A DNA stretch of 19,561 nucleotides. Origin: JBFMFE01 sp040752295 (GTDB taxonomy: Bacteria > UBP15 > UBA6099 > JBFMBQ01). Where the stretch lies: positions 1-19,561 of the forward strand of contig JBFMFE010000317.1 of the NCBI GenBank assembly GCA_040752295.1, given 5' to 3'. Of the stretch, positions 1 through 6,709 are shown piece after piece. A program made the position numbers and the translations under genes. Each line of letters opens with the position of its first letter. Position 1 is the stretch's first letter. The notes beneath the pieces are model-generated. The model searched no databases. It was not told the DNA's origin and saw nothing but the letters and a program-made list of their open reading frames with translations.

Positions 1-1020
1 CTGCACGTTGACCCGATGGAACTGGAGATCGGGTACGGACTCATCCCGCTCGTTGACCCCGAACAGAAAGGCGACCTCCTGGACCGGGTCACAATGATCC
101 GCCGCCAGACCGCGCTCGAAATGGGCATAATCGTGCCCCCCATCCGCATCCGCGACAACATTCAGTTGAAACCGAACGAATATTCAATCAAAATTAAAGG
201 CATCGAGGTATCCAGAGGCAGCGTGATGGTGGATTACTTCCTGGCGATGAATCCGGGCACGGCTTCACAGGAAATCGAGGGAATAGAAACCACCGAACCC
301 GCTTTCGGTCTGCCCGCCAGATGGATACGCGAAAACAAAAAGGAACAAGCCGAAATCCTCGGCTACACCGTGGTTGACCCCGCCTCGGTCATCGCCACGC
401 ACCTCACCGAACTCATCAAGACCCACGCGCACGAACTCCTCGGGCGGCAGGAGGTGCAGAGTCTCATTGACATCGTAAAGGAGCGCCACTCCGTCGTCGT
501 CGAGGAACTCATACCGTCCAAGATGAACCTCGGCGAAGTGCAGAAAGTCCTCCAGAACCTCCTCCGCGAGAGGGTCTCCATCCGCAACCTCGTCACCATC
601 CTCGAAGCCCTCGCCGACTATTCCCCGATGACAAAGGACCCCCACGTCCTCACCGAGTACGTCAGGGCGTCGCTCGCGCGCCAGATATGCAAACAGCACC
701 AGATGCCCGACGGCAGCATACCCACCATCACGATAGACCCGCAGTTCGAGGACATGATCCTCGAGTCGGTCCAGGAAACCGGCACCGCCTCCTACCCCGT
801 TCTGCCTCCCGACGTCCTCCAGAGATTCTCGAAGAACCTCACTGAAACCATCGAAAAGGCGGTATCGCTGAACTACCAGCCCATCGTAATGTGCTCCCCG
901 CGCGTGCGGATGTACATCCGGCGGCTCATCGAGCGGCTCTTCCCGAACGTCGTCGTGCTCTCGCACAGTGAAATCGTCCCGGACGCAAGAGTGCGCTCGG
1001 TCGGCGCCGTGGGGGTGTGA
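1..1020 (+). CDS. flhA: Flagellar export gate protein FlhA, C-terminal part (5' end cut by window)
   Basis: FlhA is the nonameric ring of the flagellar type III export gate. Its cytoplasmic C-terminal domain docks substrate-chaperone complexes. The visible 339 residues are that domain. The frame is open from base 1 (LHVDPMELEIGYGLIPLVD), so the ATG at 16 is internal and the membrane half lies upstream of the window. Family-typical segments are the entry motif ELEIGYGLIPLVD, then RRQTALEMGIIVPPIRIRDN, then a G-PA-WI block near visible residue 105 (FGLPARWI), then DPASVIATHL, and a C-terminal block with IVMCSPRVRMYIRRL and LSHSEI. The protein ends normally with no truncation. It is followed by flhF after 144 bases, the classical flhA-flhF-flhG order, which supports operon membership. 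Codons are strongly C-ending (ctc, gac, atc), like the rest of the flagellar block. Identification is secure. Confidence 0.97.
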   Translation: MHVDPMELEIGYGLIPLVDPEQKGDLLDRVTMIRRQTALEMGIIVPPIRIRDNIQLKPNEYSIKIKGIEVSRGSVMVDYFLAMNPGTASQEIEGIETTEPAFGLPARWIRENKKEQAEILGYTVVDPASVIATHLTELIKTHAHELLGRQEVQSLIDIVKERHSVVVEELIPSKMNLGEVQKVLQNLLRERVSIRNLVTILEALADYSPMTKDPHVLTEYVRASLARQICKQHQMPDGSIPTITIDPQFEDMILESVQETGTASYPVLPPDVLQRFSKNLTETIEKAVSLNYQPIVMCSPRVRMYIRRLIERLFPNVVVLSHSEIVPDARVRSVGAVGV

Positions 1021-1108
1021 ACGCCGTCCGTTCGCGCTCCGGAACCGATGTGCCGCAGACACCAAGAGTGCCGACCACCAGCCCACCGCGAGGCGCCGGC
1101 GTAAGACC

Positions 1109-1124
1109 GCGCGCTGGTGCGCGC
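1109..1124 (+). other. GC hairpin between flhA and flhF
   Basis: A perfect 6-bp inverted repeat, GCGCGC-TGGT-GCGCGC, lies in the 144-base gap between the flhA stop and the flhF start. No T-run follows, so it does not look like an intrinsic terminator. It could be an mRNA-processing or stability element, or chance in GC-rich DNA. The rest of the gap (1021-1164) shows no recognisable gene or promoter. Confidence 0.3.
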
Positions 1125-1164
1125 CACCGGAAACGATCCTCCGCGAAAGGCGGGACAGCCCCCC

Positions 1165-2337
1165 ATGAGGGTTAAAAGATACGAAGCCCCCACGCTCCAG
1201 GAAGCCCTCCTCAACGTCAAAAAAGAACTCGGCTCGGACGCCGTCATCCTCCAGACCCGCAGGTTCAGCAAGGGCGGAGTTCTCGGGTTCATGGGAAAAA
1301 ACATGGTCGAGGTCCTCGCTGCCACCGACGTGGGCGCGCCCGGCGACGCTGCGCCCGCGCCCGCGCTCAAGGTCAACCACCAGCTCGCCGCCGTCGCCCC
1401 GGCGCTCCCCGCCGCCGAAAATCACAACTCCGACATTGACTCGCTCAAAAAGGACATCCGGGAACTCAAACAGCTCATCCGAGGTCTTGCCCCCGAGGAA
1501 AAATCAGCCGAAACCATCCAGCCGTTCCCCGAAACGTTCGGCGGCGTCTACCTCAAGCTCATCGAAAACGACGTGGACCCCGCGATAGCCCAGGACATCA
1601 TCCGCGCCATAGACGAAACCCTCGGGGACGAAGACAAAAAAGACAGGAAAAAAGTGCAGGATTCGCTGGAAAAACACCTGAAGCGCCTGATGAAAACGAG
1701 CGGGGCGGTTGACACCTCCCGGACCGGCGCGAGAACGATCGCGCTGGTCGGTCCCACCGGCGTCGGCAAGACCACCACCATCGCCAAACTCGCCACCTCG
1801 CTCTCGTTCTCCCGCCGCAGGCGCGTGGGACTCATCACCGTGGACACCTACAGGATCGCCGCCGTCGAACAGCTCAAGGTCTACGCCGAAATCCTCGACG
1901 TCCCCCTCAGGGTCGTGTACGACGACGATGACATGAAAAGGGCGACGGACATCTTCTCGGACATGGACGTCGTCCTCATAGACACCGCCGGGAGAAGCCA
2001 GCGCAGCGAGGAAAAGATAACCGCCCTCAGAAACATCCTCTCGGTCTGCTACCCGCTCGACATACACCTCGTGCTGAACGTCAACACGCGCTTCAGGGAA
2101 CTCCTCGACATAACCGAGCGGTTCTCGAGGCTTTCCTACAACCATCTCCTGTTCACCAAGCTGGACGAGGCGCTGACGTTCGGAAACATCATCAACGTCA
2201 TCGTCAGGCGCAACACGGGACTCTCCTACGTCACCTACGGGCAGAACGTCCCCGACGAGATTCAGCCCGCGGCGCCCGAAAAACTCGTCCCCCTTCTCCT
2301 CGGCGCGCCGCTCTCGCAGTGCCTGCCGGTGAGCTGA
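1165..2337 (+). CDS. flhF: Flagellar biosynthesis SRP-type GTPase FlhF
   Basis: FlhF is a signal-recognition-particle-type GTPase that helps place and start assembly of flagella. It works with the FlhG ATPase, which stimulates its GTPase activity. The 390-residue product has the usual length. It begins MRVKRYEAPTLQEALLNVKK, the standard FlhF opening, which is why I start at 1165 rather than at the in-frame codon 48 bases upstream. A variable middle follows, then the NG GTPase domain: G1 loop GPTGVGKT at residues 196-203, the DTYRIAAVEQLKVYAE segment, G3 DTAGR at 273-277, G4 TKLD at 331-334, and YVTYGQNVPDEIQPA near the C-terminus. The ribosome site is weak (gaaagg about 15 bases upstream), so expression may depend on coupling with flhA. 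fleN follows 23 bases after the stop. Function is secure. Confidence 0.96.
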   Translation: MRVKRYEAPTLQEALLNVKKELGSDAVILQTRRFSKGGVLGFMGKNMVEVLAATDVGAPGDAAPAPALKVNHQLAAVAPALPAAENHNSDIDSLKKDIRELKQLIRGLAPEEKSAETIQPFPETFGGVYLKLIENDVDPAIAQDIIRAIDETLGDEDKKDRKKVQDSLEKHLKRLMKTSGAVDTSRTGARTIALVGPTGVGKTTTIAKLATSLSFSRRRRVGLITVDTYRIAAVEQLKVYAEILDVPLRVVYDDDDMKRATDIFSDMDVVLIDTAGRSQRSEEKITALRNILSVCYPLDIHLVLNVNTRFRELLDITERFSRLSYNHLLFTKLDEALTFGNIINVIVRRNTGLSYVTYGQNVPDEIQPAAPEKLVPLLLGAPLSQCLPVS

Positions 2338-2360
2338 CGGCAGACCGGGGAAAAACGCGG

Positions 2361-3254
2361 ATGCCGGACCAGGCTCAGAAGCTCAGAGAGATCAGAAACG
2401 GCGCCGGGGCGCCCGCCGGCGCGCAGACCCCGCGCAGCCATCAGAGAACCATCGCCATCACAAGCGGCAAGGGCGGCGTCGGCAAGTCCAGCATCACCAT
2501 CAACCTCGCCATATCGCTCACCCGGTTCGGAAACCGCGTCCTCATACTGGACGCCGACTTCGGTCTCGGAAACATTGACATGCTCCTCGGACTGAGACCC
2601 GAATACACGCTCCAGCACGTCTTTTCCGGAAGAAAGACCGTCCCCGAGACGCTCATGACCGGTCCATCGGGGATACGCCTCCTCCCCTCCAGCATCGGAG
2701 GCAAAAAACTCGAGGAAGTCACCCTCGCCATGAAACGCGAACTACTGCGCCAGGTCCGCGCGATGGAGGAAACGGTTGACGTGATCCTTGTTGACACCGG
2801 CGCGGGAATTTCAGATAATATCGTTGATTTTTTGGTGCTCGCGGACGAAATTCTGCTGATAACCACGCCGGAGCCGACCTCCATCATGGACTGCTACGGC
2901 GTGATGAAACTGCTGTCGCAGAAAAGGGACAGAACGCTTGTCAGGGTCCTCGTCAACATGGCGGAGAACCTCCGTGAGGCTCGCGGCGCGATGAACACGC
3001 TCAGAACCGTCTCCCGCCAGTTCTTCAACGTCACGCTGTCCGACCTGGGCTGGATCGCCTACGACAGAAGCGTACCCCGGTCGGTGAAGCAGCAGCAGCC
3101 CTTCATCCTGCTCTTTCCCTCATCGCGCGCCTCGAAGACCATGAACCAGGTGGCTGCCCGCTTCGCCAATTTCGAAGTCGAGTTCATCACCGCAAGGGGA
3201 CTCGGAACCGCGCTCCGAAGGCTCGTCTCGTTCTTCGCCCCGGACGAAAAATGA
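2361..3254 (+). CDS. flhG: Flagellar number regulator FlhG/FleN (MinD-like ATPase)
   Basis: This MinD/ParA-family ATPase limits flagellar number and acts on FlhF. The 297-residue product starts MPDQAQKLREI. The DQAxxLR motif at residues 3-9 is the known FlhF-activating element of FlhG proteins and fixes the start at 2361. A GTG at 2319 in the same frame would overlap flhF and add 14 residues unlike the family. Residues 36-43 (GKGGVGKS) are the deviant Walker A motif. LILDADFGLGNIDMLLGL is the switch I / A' region, VDVILVDTGAG is Walker B, and TTPEPTSIMDCYGVMK is a family-typical stretch. A basic and hydrophobic C-terminal tail may be the membrane-targeting helix. A short AT-rich patch near 2805-2845 has codons unlike its surroundings, but the reading frame and protein look intact. 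The gene is probably co-transcribed with flhF. Confidence 0.95.
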   Translation: MPDQAQKLREIRNGAGAPAGAQTPRSHQRTIAITSGKGGVGKSSITINLAISLTRFGNRVLILDADFGLGNIDMLLGLRPEYTLQHVFSGRKTVPETLMTGPSGIRLLPSSIGGKKLEEVTLAMKRELLRQVRAMEETVDVILVDTGAGISDNIVDFLVLADEILLITTPEPTSIMDCYGVMKLLSQKRDRTLVRVLVNMAENLREARGAMNTLRTVSRQFFNVTLSDLGWIAYDRSVPRSVKQQQPFILLFPSSRASKTMNQVAARFANFEVEFITARGLGTALRRLVSFFAPDEK

Positions 3255-3282
3255 CGAAAATACGAAACAGGGATACTCCCGG

Positions 3283-3300
3283 TCCTCCGGAGACGGAGGA
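3283..3300 (+). promoter_or_regulatory. Hairpin with GAGA tetraloop before the PilZ gene
   Basis: A perfect 7-bp stem (TCCTCCG / CGGAGGA) closes a GAGA loop, a GNRA-type tetraloop, in the 65-base gap between fleN and the PilZ gene. The 3' arm carries a Shine-Dalgarno-like GGAGG followed by ATGs at 3300 and 3304, which open only 13- and 10-codon frames. The real ribosome site for the GTG at 3320 is probably AAGAGGTG just downstream. The stem could stabilise the mRNA or tune translation. No T-run follows, so it is not a typical terminator. Confidence 0.4.
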
Positions 3301-3319
3301 TGAATGAAGAGGTGCGGCT

Positions 3320-3985
3320 GTGTCCGAATGGAATGAAATAACCGGTGGGCAGCGTATTGAACTGGGCGTCTCAATCGCGGGCGTGGCGACGCAGTTCAGC
3401 AGCACCATCGCCGAAAAAAGCGCCGACTCCTTCATGGTCGCCATGCCGACCTCGCAGCAGGCGGAAAAACTGCTCAGGACCGACGCCGTCGTCAGCGTCA
3501 CCGTCTACGGCAAAAACTCCATTTACAAGTTCAACACGAGGATCAGAGAAAGAAAACTCATCCGCGGACAGATGCTCATACTCGACAGACCCGCCGCCGT
3601 CGAGAAGGTCAAGCCCCGCAGCTACTACAGGCTCGCCGTACAGGCGCCGCTCCAGTTCCGCATAATGAGGGACGAGGTAACGCCGATATCCGAGTTCAAG
3701 CAGGCGACGACACAGGACATCAGCGGGGGCGGACTGATGATCGAGACCAAAACCCCGATACAGAAGGACACGCTCATCGAGATCAACCTGAAGCTCCCCG
3801 GAGGCGACGACCCAGTAAACGCCATCGCCCGCGTCGGCTTCGTCAAAACCGAAAGAAGGGGACACGACGAAATCACGCTCGCCGGCGCCGAATTCTCCAT
3901 CATCGAGGAAAAATACCGCGATCGCATAATCAAGTTCATCATGGACGTCCAGAGAAACCTCGTCAAAAGGGGAATAATGAGATAG
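3320..3985 (+). CDS. YcgR-like PilZ-domain c-di-GMP-binding flagellar protein
   Basis: This is a probable c-di-GMP receptor that acts on the flagellar motor or related processes. The 221-residue product has the YcgR layout: an N-terminal YcgR-type beta domain (about residues 10-95) and a C-terminal PilZ domain (about 98-208). The two PilZ ligand motifs are intact: RxxxR at residues 100-104 (RSYYR) and DxSGGG at 133-138 (DISGGG), followed by LAGAEF. It starts at GTG 3320, preceded by AAGAGGTG at suitable spacing. Its stop codon touches the ATG of the next gene with no spacer, implying translational coupling to that small membrane protein. The position after flhG is typical for YcgR/DgrA/MotI-like proteins. 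Binding of c-di-GMP follows from family knowledge, while motor braking is inferred from context. Confidence 0.9.
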   Translation: MSEWNEITGGQRIELGVSIAGVATQFSSTIAEKSADSFMVAMPTSQQAEKLLRTDAVVSVTVYGKNSIYKFNTRIRERKLIRGQMLILDRPAAVEKVKPRSYYRLAVQAPLQFRIMRDEVTPISEFKQATTQDISGGGLMIETKTPIQKDTLIEINLKLPGGDDPVNAIARVGFVKTERRGHDEITLAGAEFSIIEEKYRDRIIKFIMDVQRNLVKRGIMR

Positions 3986-4297
3986 ATGCAGGCAAGATTG
4001 AAAAACCTCATACGGGTCTTCCGCATACTCGTCCCCGCGCTGGCGTTTCTCATAGTCGTCGCGGTCGGCGCGATCACCAGAGCCGAGCCGGTTCGCCTCC
4101 TCGCGGGCGCGCTCATCACCTACTGCTTTTTCTTCGTCCTCGGCTCGGTCCTCGCGTCCATTCTCAACAGGATCAACCTCGAGGTCTCCGACGAACGCCT
4201 CGCCCGCGGCGAACCGGAACCCGAAAAAACGCTCGGACAGCTCATAGACATGTTTCAGGAAGCCGAAGCGCCCGCCGAAAAAGGCTCGACGGGCTGA
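3986..4297 (+). CDS. Small two-helix membrane protein of unknown function
   Basis: I do not recognise this 103-residue protein. It shows a short basic N-terminus (MQARLKNLIRVFR), one hydrophobic segment at about residues 12-31, a short loop TRAEP, a second hydrophobic segment at about 36-57, and a polar, acidic cytoplasm-like tail with KTLGQLIDMFQEAE. The ATG directly abuts the stop of the PilZ gene, so the two are almost certainly translated together. The context suggests a membrane partner of the PilZ protein or of the flagellar basal body, but no motif proves it. It is not similar enough to FliO or other known flagellar membrane proteins for me to name it. That it is real is supported by the coupling, the codon use matching its neighbours, and two clean membrane segments. 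Confidence 0.75.
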   Translation: MQARLKNLIRVFRILVPALAFLIVVAVGAITRAEPVRLLAGALITYCFFFVLGSVLASILNRINLEVSDERLARGEPEPEKTLGQLIDMFQEAEAPAEKGSTG

Positions 4298-4341
4298 CGT
4301 TCATATCGTATCGGGCGGCACTTGCGAAAAACGGGAGACAT

Positions 4342-4425
4342 TTCAGGCTTCGGACCATGGACTTCAGGTCCCGCACTCCGGGATACGCATTTCAAGTCTT
4401 CTGCTGAAGCCCGCAGACTGAAGCC
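4342..4425. repeat. Heptad-phased intergenic repeat island
   Basis: Most of the 170-base gap before the next gene splits into consecutive 7-base words in one phase: TTCAGGC (4342), TTCGGAC (4349), TTCAGGT (4363), TTCAAGT (4391), TGAAGCC (4405) and TGAAGCC again (4419), with diverged words between them. TTCAGGC and its near-complement TGAAGCC give the island fold-back potential, for example AGTCT...GCAGACT near 4395-4418. It is not coding in a convincing way and lies inside the flagellar operon. It resembles in style, but not in sequence, the heptanucleotide short tandem repeats of cyanobacteria. Confidence 0.6.
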
Positions 4426-4467
4426 CCGTGTCGCTGCGGCGGTGCCGCGTCAGGAAGGGGAGCTTAA

Positions 4468-5580
4468 ATGGACGCAAACGTGAAAGTCCTCGTGGACGCC
4501 ACCGGCTGCACCGAAACAGAGGCGCAGTCCGTCCTCTCCGCGGCGAAAAACGACATCTCGAAAGCCCTCCAGATGCTCGAGTCCCAGGCAAGGGAAATGA
4601 TGCTCTTCAACGCGCACTTCTTCTCGAAGGGACCCGCCGCCGCGCACGGCTACCTCACTTTCATCGTCAACCTCAACAACGACAACGTCGTGTATTCGGA
4701 CCTCGTTTACCCCCTCGCGGCGCAACAGGCGGAACCCCTCAACGTCAACATGCCCCCCACCGTCATCGCCAGCACGGTCCACTCCCTGAAGGAGAACATC
4801 GCCGAGCGGCACCGCGCCTCCTCAAGGAGCAACCTCGCGCAGTTCCGCACCAGACTCACCACGCCGCTCGTCCGCTCGCTTCTCGGCGACGCCCGCGCCG
4901 CGCGCGCCGACCGCGTGAACGAACAGTTCAAAAAAATCCTCGACGCCATGTACGGCGAGGACTTCGAAATCGAGCACGGCGCAAGGGCTTACTCCGCGCA
5001 GGCAATCGCCCCCCTCCTCAAGAAGACCGCCGAAGCCGCCACACCGGAGGAACGCGCGGCGAAACTCTTCGAAAAGGAAGACGCGGAGACCGCCCCGGCG
5101 CTCTCCGACGAAATCCCCCCCACCTCCCCGCAGGAACCGCTCCCCAAAATCGTCCTGATCTGCGAACCGGAAATCTCACCCTTCACGGGCAAACCGGCAA
5201 AGGAACTCAACGTGTCCGACGAAATAGTGGTCAAAATAAAAGACACAAGGGAGTCGGCGCGCTACTTCTCCGAACTCCTCGGCGGCGTCGTCGGCGACGA
5301 ACTCGTCCCCCTCATGGTCCCCCTCGTCAGAATCAGCGCCATGTCCGAAACCTTCGTCGAGGGCTTCGTGGAATTCGGTCCCGGCATCTACGGCGAGTTC
5401 TTCATTCCCCCCGACGTTAAAATCAAGACCGCCGAGGAGGACATCGAGGTCTTCGACCCCTTCGAAAACGAACTCTCGCTGCTCGCCGAGGAACGCTTCG
5501 GCAGGCATATCATGGCGGGACTCATCCTCCTGATCGTGTCAACCATCGCACTGATCTTCATCTTCTGGGGATACAGTTGA
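4468..5580 (+). CDS. Unknown UBA-like, C-terminally membrane-anchored protein in flagellar operon
   Basis: I cannot assign a function to this 370-residue protein. Residues about 4-40 (VKVLVDATGCTETEAQSVL, then KNDISKALQML) match the pattern of a UBA-type three-helix fold such as the one opening elongation factor Ts: a TG turn, an EA-x-x-V-L helix, a ND-I turn and a KALQMLE helix. Residues 44-205 are mixed alpha/beta, 206-225 form a Pro/Glu-rich linker, and 226-330 are beta-rich (KIVLICEPEISPFTGKPAKE). There is one hydrophobic helix at 348-368 close to the C-terminus, so it looks tail-anchored with its bulk in the cytoplasm. A strong ribosome site (AGGGGAG) lies 5 bases before the ATG. It sits between the PilZ/two-helix pair and fliA, so a role in flagellar export or assembly is likely by context only. 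It may be a protein-handling adaptor at the membrane. Confidence 0.8.
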   Translation: MDANVKVLVDATGCTETEAQSVLSAAKNDISKALQMLESQAREMMLFNAHFFSKGPAAAHGYLTFIVNLNNDNVVYSDLVYPLAAQQAEPLNVNMPPTVIASTVHSLKENIAERHRASSRSNLAQFRTRLTTPLVRSLLGDARAARADRVNEQFKKILDAMYGEDFEIEHGARAYSAQAIAPLLKKTAEAATPEERAAKLFEKEDAETAPALSDEIPPTSPQEPLPKIVLICEPEISPFTGKPAKELNVSDEIVVKIKDTRESARYFSELLGGVVGDELVPLMVPLVRISAMSETFVEGFVEFGPGIYGEFFIPPDVKIKTAEEDIEVFDPFENELSLLAEERFGRHIMAGLILLIVSTIALIFIFWGYS

Positions 5581-5738
5581 ACCGGGGTCCGCGATCTCGC
5601 CCGGGACCATTCCCGCCGCCGCAGCCGCCCTTTCACAACCCGGATTCGTTCACCCGGGAAGAACGCTCACACCGCGGCGGGAAGCGACCCCCGGCGGCGC
5701 AGGGGCGCCCCCCCGGACGCGGGGCGCGGTTTTGATCG

Positions 5739-6533
5739 ATGAAAAACCCTGCAAAATCACCCGCCCTGAAAAACGGCGCGGAGATTGACGAAAAAGAACT
5801 GGAACTCTGGCGCAGGCTGAAGGAAGACGCCGACGAGAACGCGCGACAGACGCTCGCCGAACGATACCTCGGACTCGTCAAGTGGATCGTCGAACGCGTC
5901 GCCTACCGCCTCCCCCCCAACATTGACCGCGAAGACCTCATAAGCGAGGGCATACTCGGACTGCTCGACGCGATAGACAAGTTCGACCACGAACGCATGA
6001 GCAGGTTCGAGTCCTACGCCGCGATAAGAATCCGCGGACAGGTCCTCGATTACCTCCGCCAGCAGGACTGGCTCCCCCGAACGACAAGGCAGAAATGCCG
6101 CGAGATCGAAAAGGCGTTCTGCGAAGTGGAACGCAAGCTCGGCAGAAGCGCCGGCGACTCCGAGGTGGCGGAATTCCTCGGCATAGACGTGGACGACATG
6201 AACGCTGCCATCGCCGACCTCTCCGGCGCCGTGGTGATTTCTTTCGAGGAAACGATACAATCGGGCGAGGGCGACAGACCCATTCCCATAATCGCCCGCA
6301 TAAGGGACGAAAACGCCGAGGACCCCGGCGAAATGGTGGTGAAAAAGGAAATCTTCGGGCTTCTCAAAGCCGCCTGCGAACGGCTGCCCGAAAACGAAAA
6401 AACCCTGATCAGTCTCTACTACGTCGAAAACCTCACACTCAAGGAAATCGGCGAAGCACTCGACATCAGCGAGTCCAGAGCCTGCCAGCTCCACGCAAAG
6501 GCGCTCATGAGACTCAAATCCGCGCTCGAATGA
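5739..6533 (+). CDS. fliA: Flagellar sigma factor FliA (sigma-28 / SigD family)
   Basis: This alternative sigma factor transcribes late flagellar and chemotaxis genes and is normally held by the anti-sigma factor FlgM. The 264-residue product lacks region 1, as expected for FliA. Region 2 spans about residues 42-112, with LVKWIVERVAYRLPP, DREDLISEGILGLLDAIDKFD and the hallmark RIRGQVLDYLRQQDWLPR, which separates FliA/WhiG from other sigma-70 members. Region 3 follows (KLGRSAGDSEVAEFLGI). Region 4 is at about 215-263: LPENEKTLISLYYVENLTLK, then EIGEALDISESRACQLHAKA, the helix-turn-helix that reads the -35 element. There is no clear Shine-Dalgarno before ATG 5739, and the 158-base gap upstream is GC-rich with no promoter I can defend. 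WhiG-like sporulation sigma is excluded mainly by context. Confidence 0.95.
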   Translation: MKNPAKSPALKNGAEIDEKELELWRRLKEDADENARQTLAERYLGLVKWIVERVAYRLPPNIDREDLISEGILGLLDAIDKFDHERMSRFESYAAIRIRGQVLDYLRQQDWLPRTTRQKCREIEKAFCEVERKLGRSAGDSEVAEFLGIDVDDMNAAIADLSGAVVISFEETIQSGEGDRPIPIIARIRDENAEDPGEMVVKKEIFGLLKAACERLPENEKTLISLYYVENLTLKEIGEALDISESRACQLHAKALMRLKSALE

Positions 6534-6607
6534 CGGCGCCGGCGCCGAAACAGCCGCCCGCGTCTCTCCATGATTTTTTCTTGAAATATGAAATCTTCCG
6601 GCTTTCA

Positions 6608-6673
6608 TGGTAAAATTCCATTTCCTTGACACGGCGCGGACAGTTGGCGCGCCGCGCCCGGCGAATGTATAAT
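6608..6673 (+). promoter_or_regulatory. Probable sigma-70-type promoter(s) for fapA
   Basis: The fliA-fapA gap is the first AT-rich spot in the operon. The best pair is TTGGCG (6644-6649) and TATAAT (6668-6673) with an 18-base spacer, which would start transcription near 6680. A second candidate is an extended -10, TGgTAAAAT, at 6608-6616. fapA and the genes after it may therefore be transcribed independently of the upstream flagellar genes. The TTGACA at 6626 is too far (36 bases) from the TATAAT to pair with it. Confidence 0.5.
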
Positions 6674-6709
6674 ATTTTCAGACGGCGATTGAGGAAGTGA
6701 AGACGAAAA

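Noticed and set aside
265..1425. Long minus-strand open frame (386 codons) opposite flhA and the start of flhF
   Set aside because: It is an antisense shadow caused by C-ending codons in GC-rich genes. The product is low-complexity, rich in D, G, R and V, without a domain, and the plus strand encodes clear FlhA and FlhF.
4298..4467. FliA-type promoter before the UBA-like gene
   Set aside because: No TAAA / GCCGATAA-like pair is present. The gap is mostly the heptad island.
4428..5420. Second plus-strand frame of 330 codons overlapping the UBA-like gene
   Set aside because: Its product is almost all R, P, G and H with no domain and no ribosome site. The overlapping frame has a strong ribosome site, a folded-looking protein and a membrane helix.
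6626..6673. TTGACA plus TATAAT before fapA as one promoter
   Set aside because: The spacer is 36 bases, about twice the workable length. TTGGCG at 6644 gives an 18-base spacer with the same -10.
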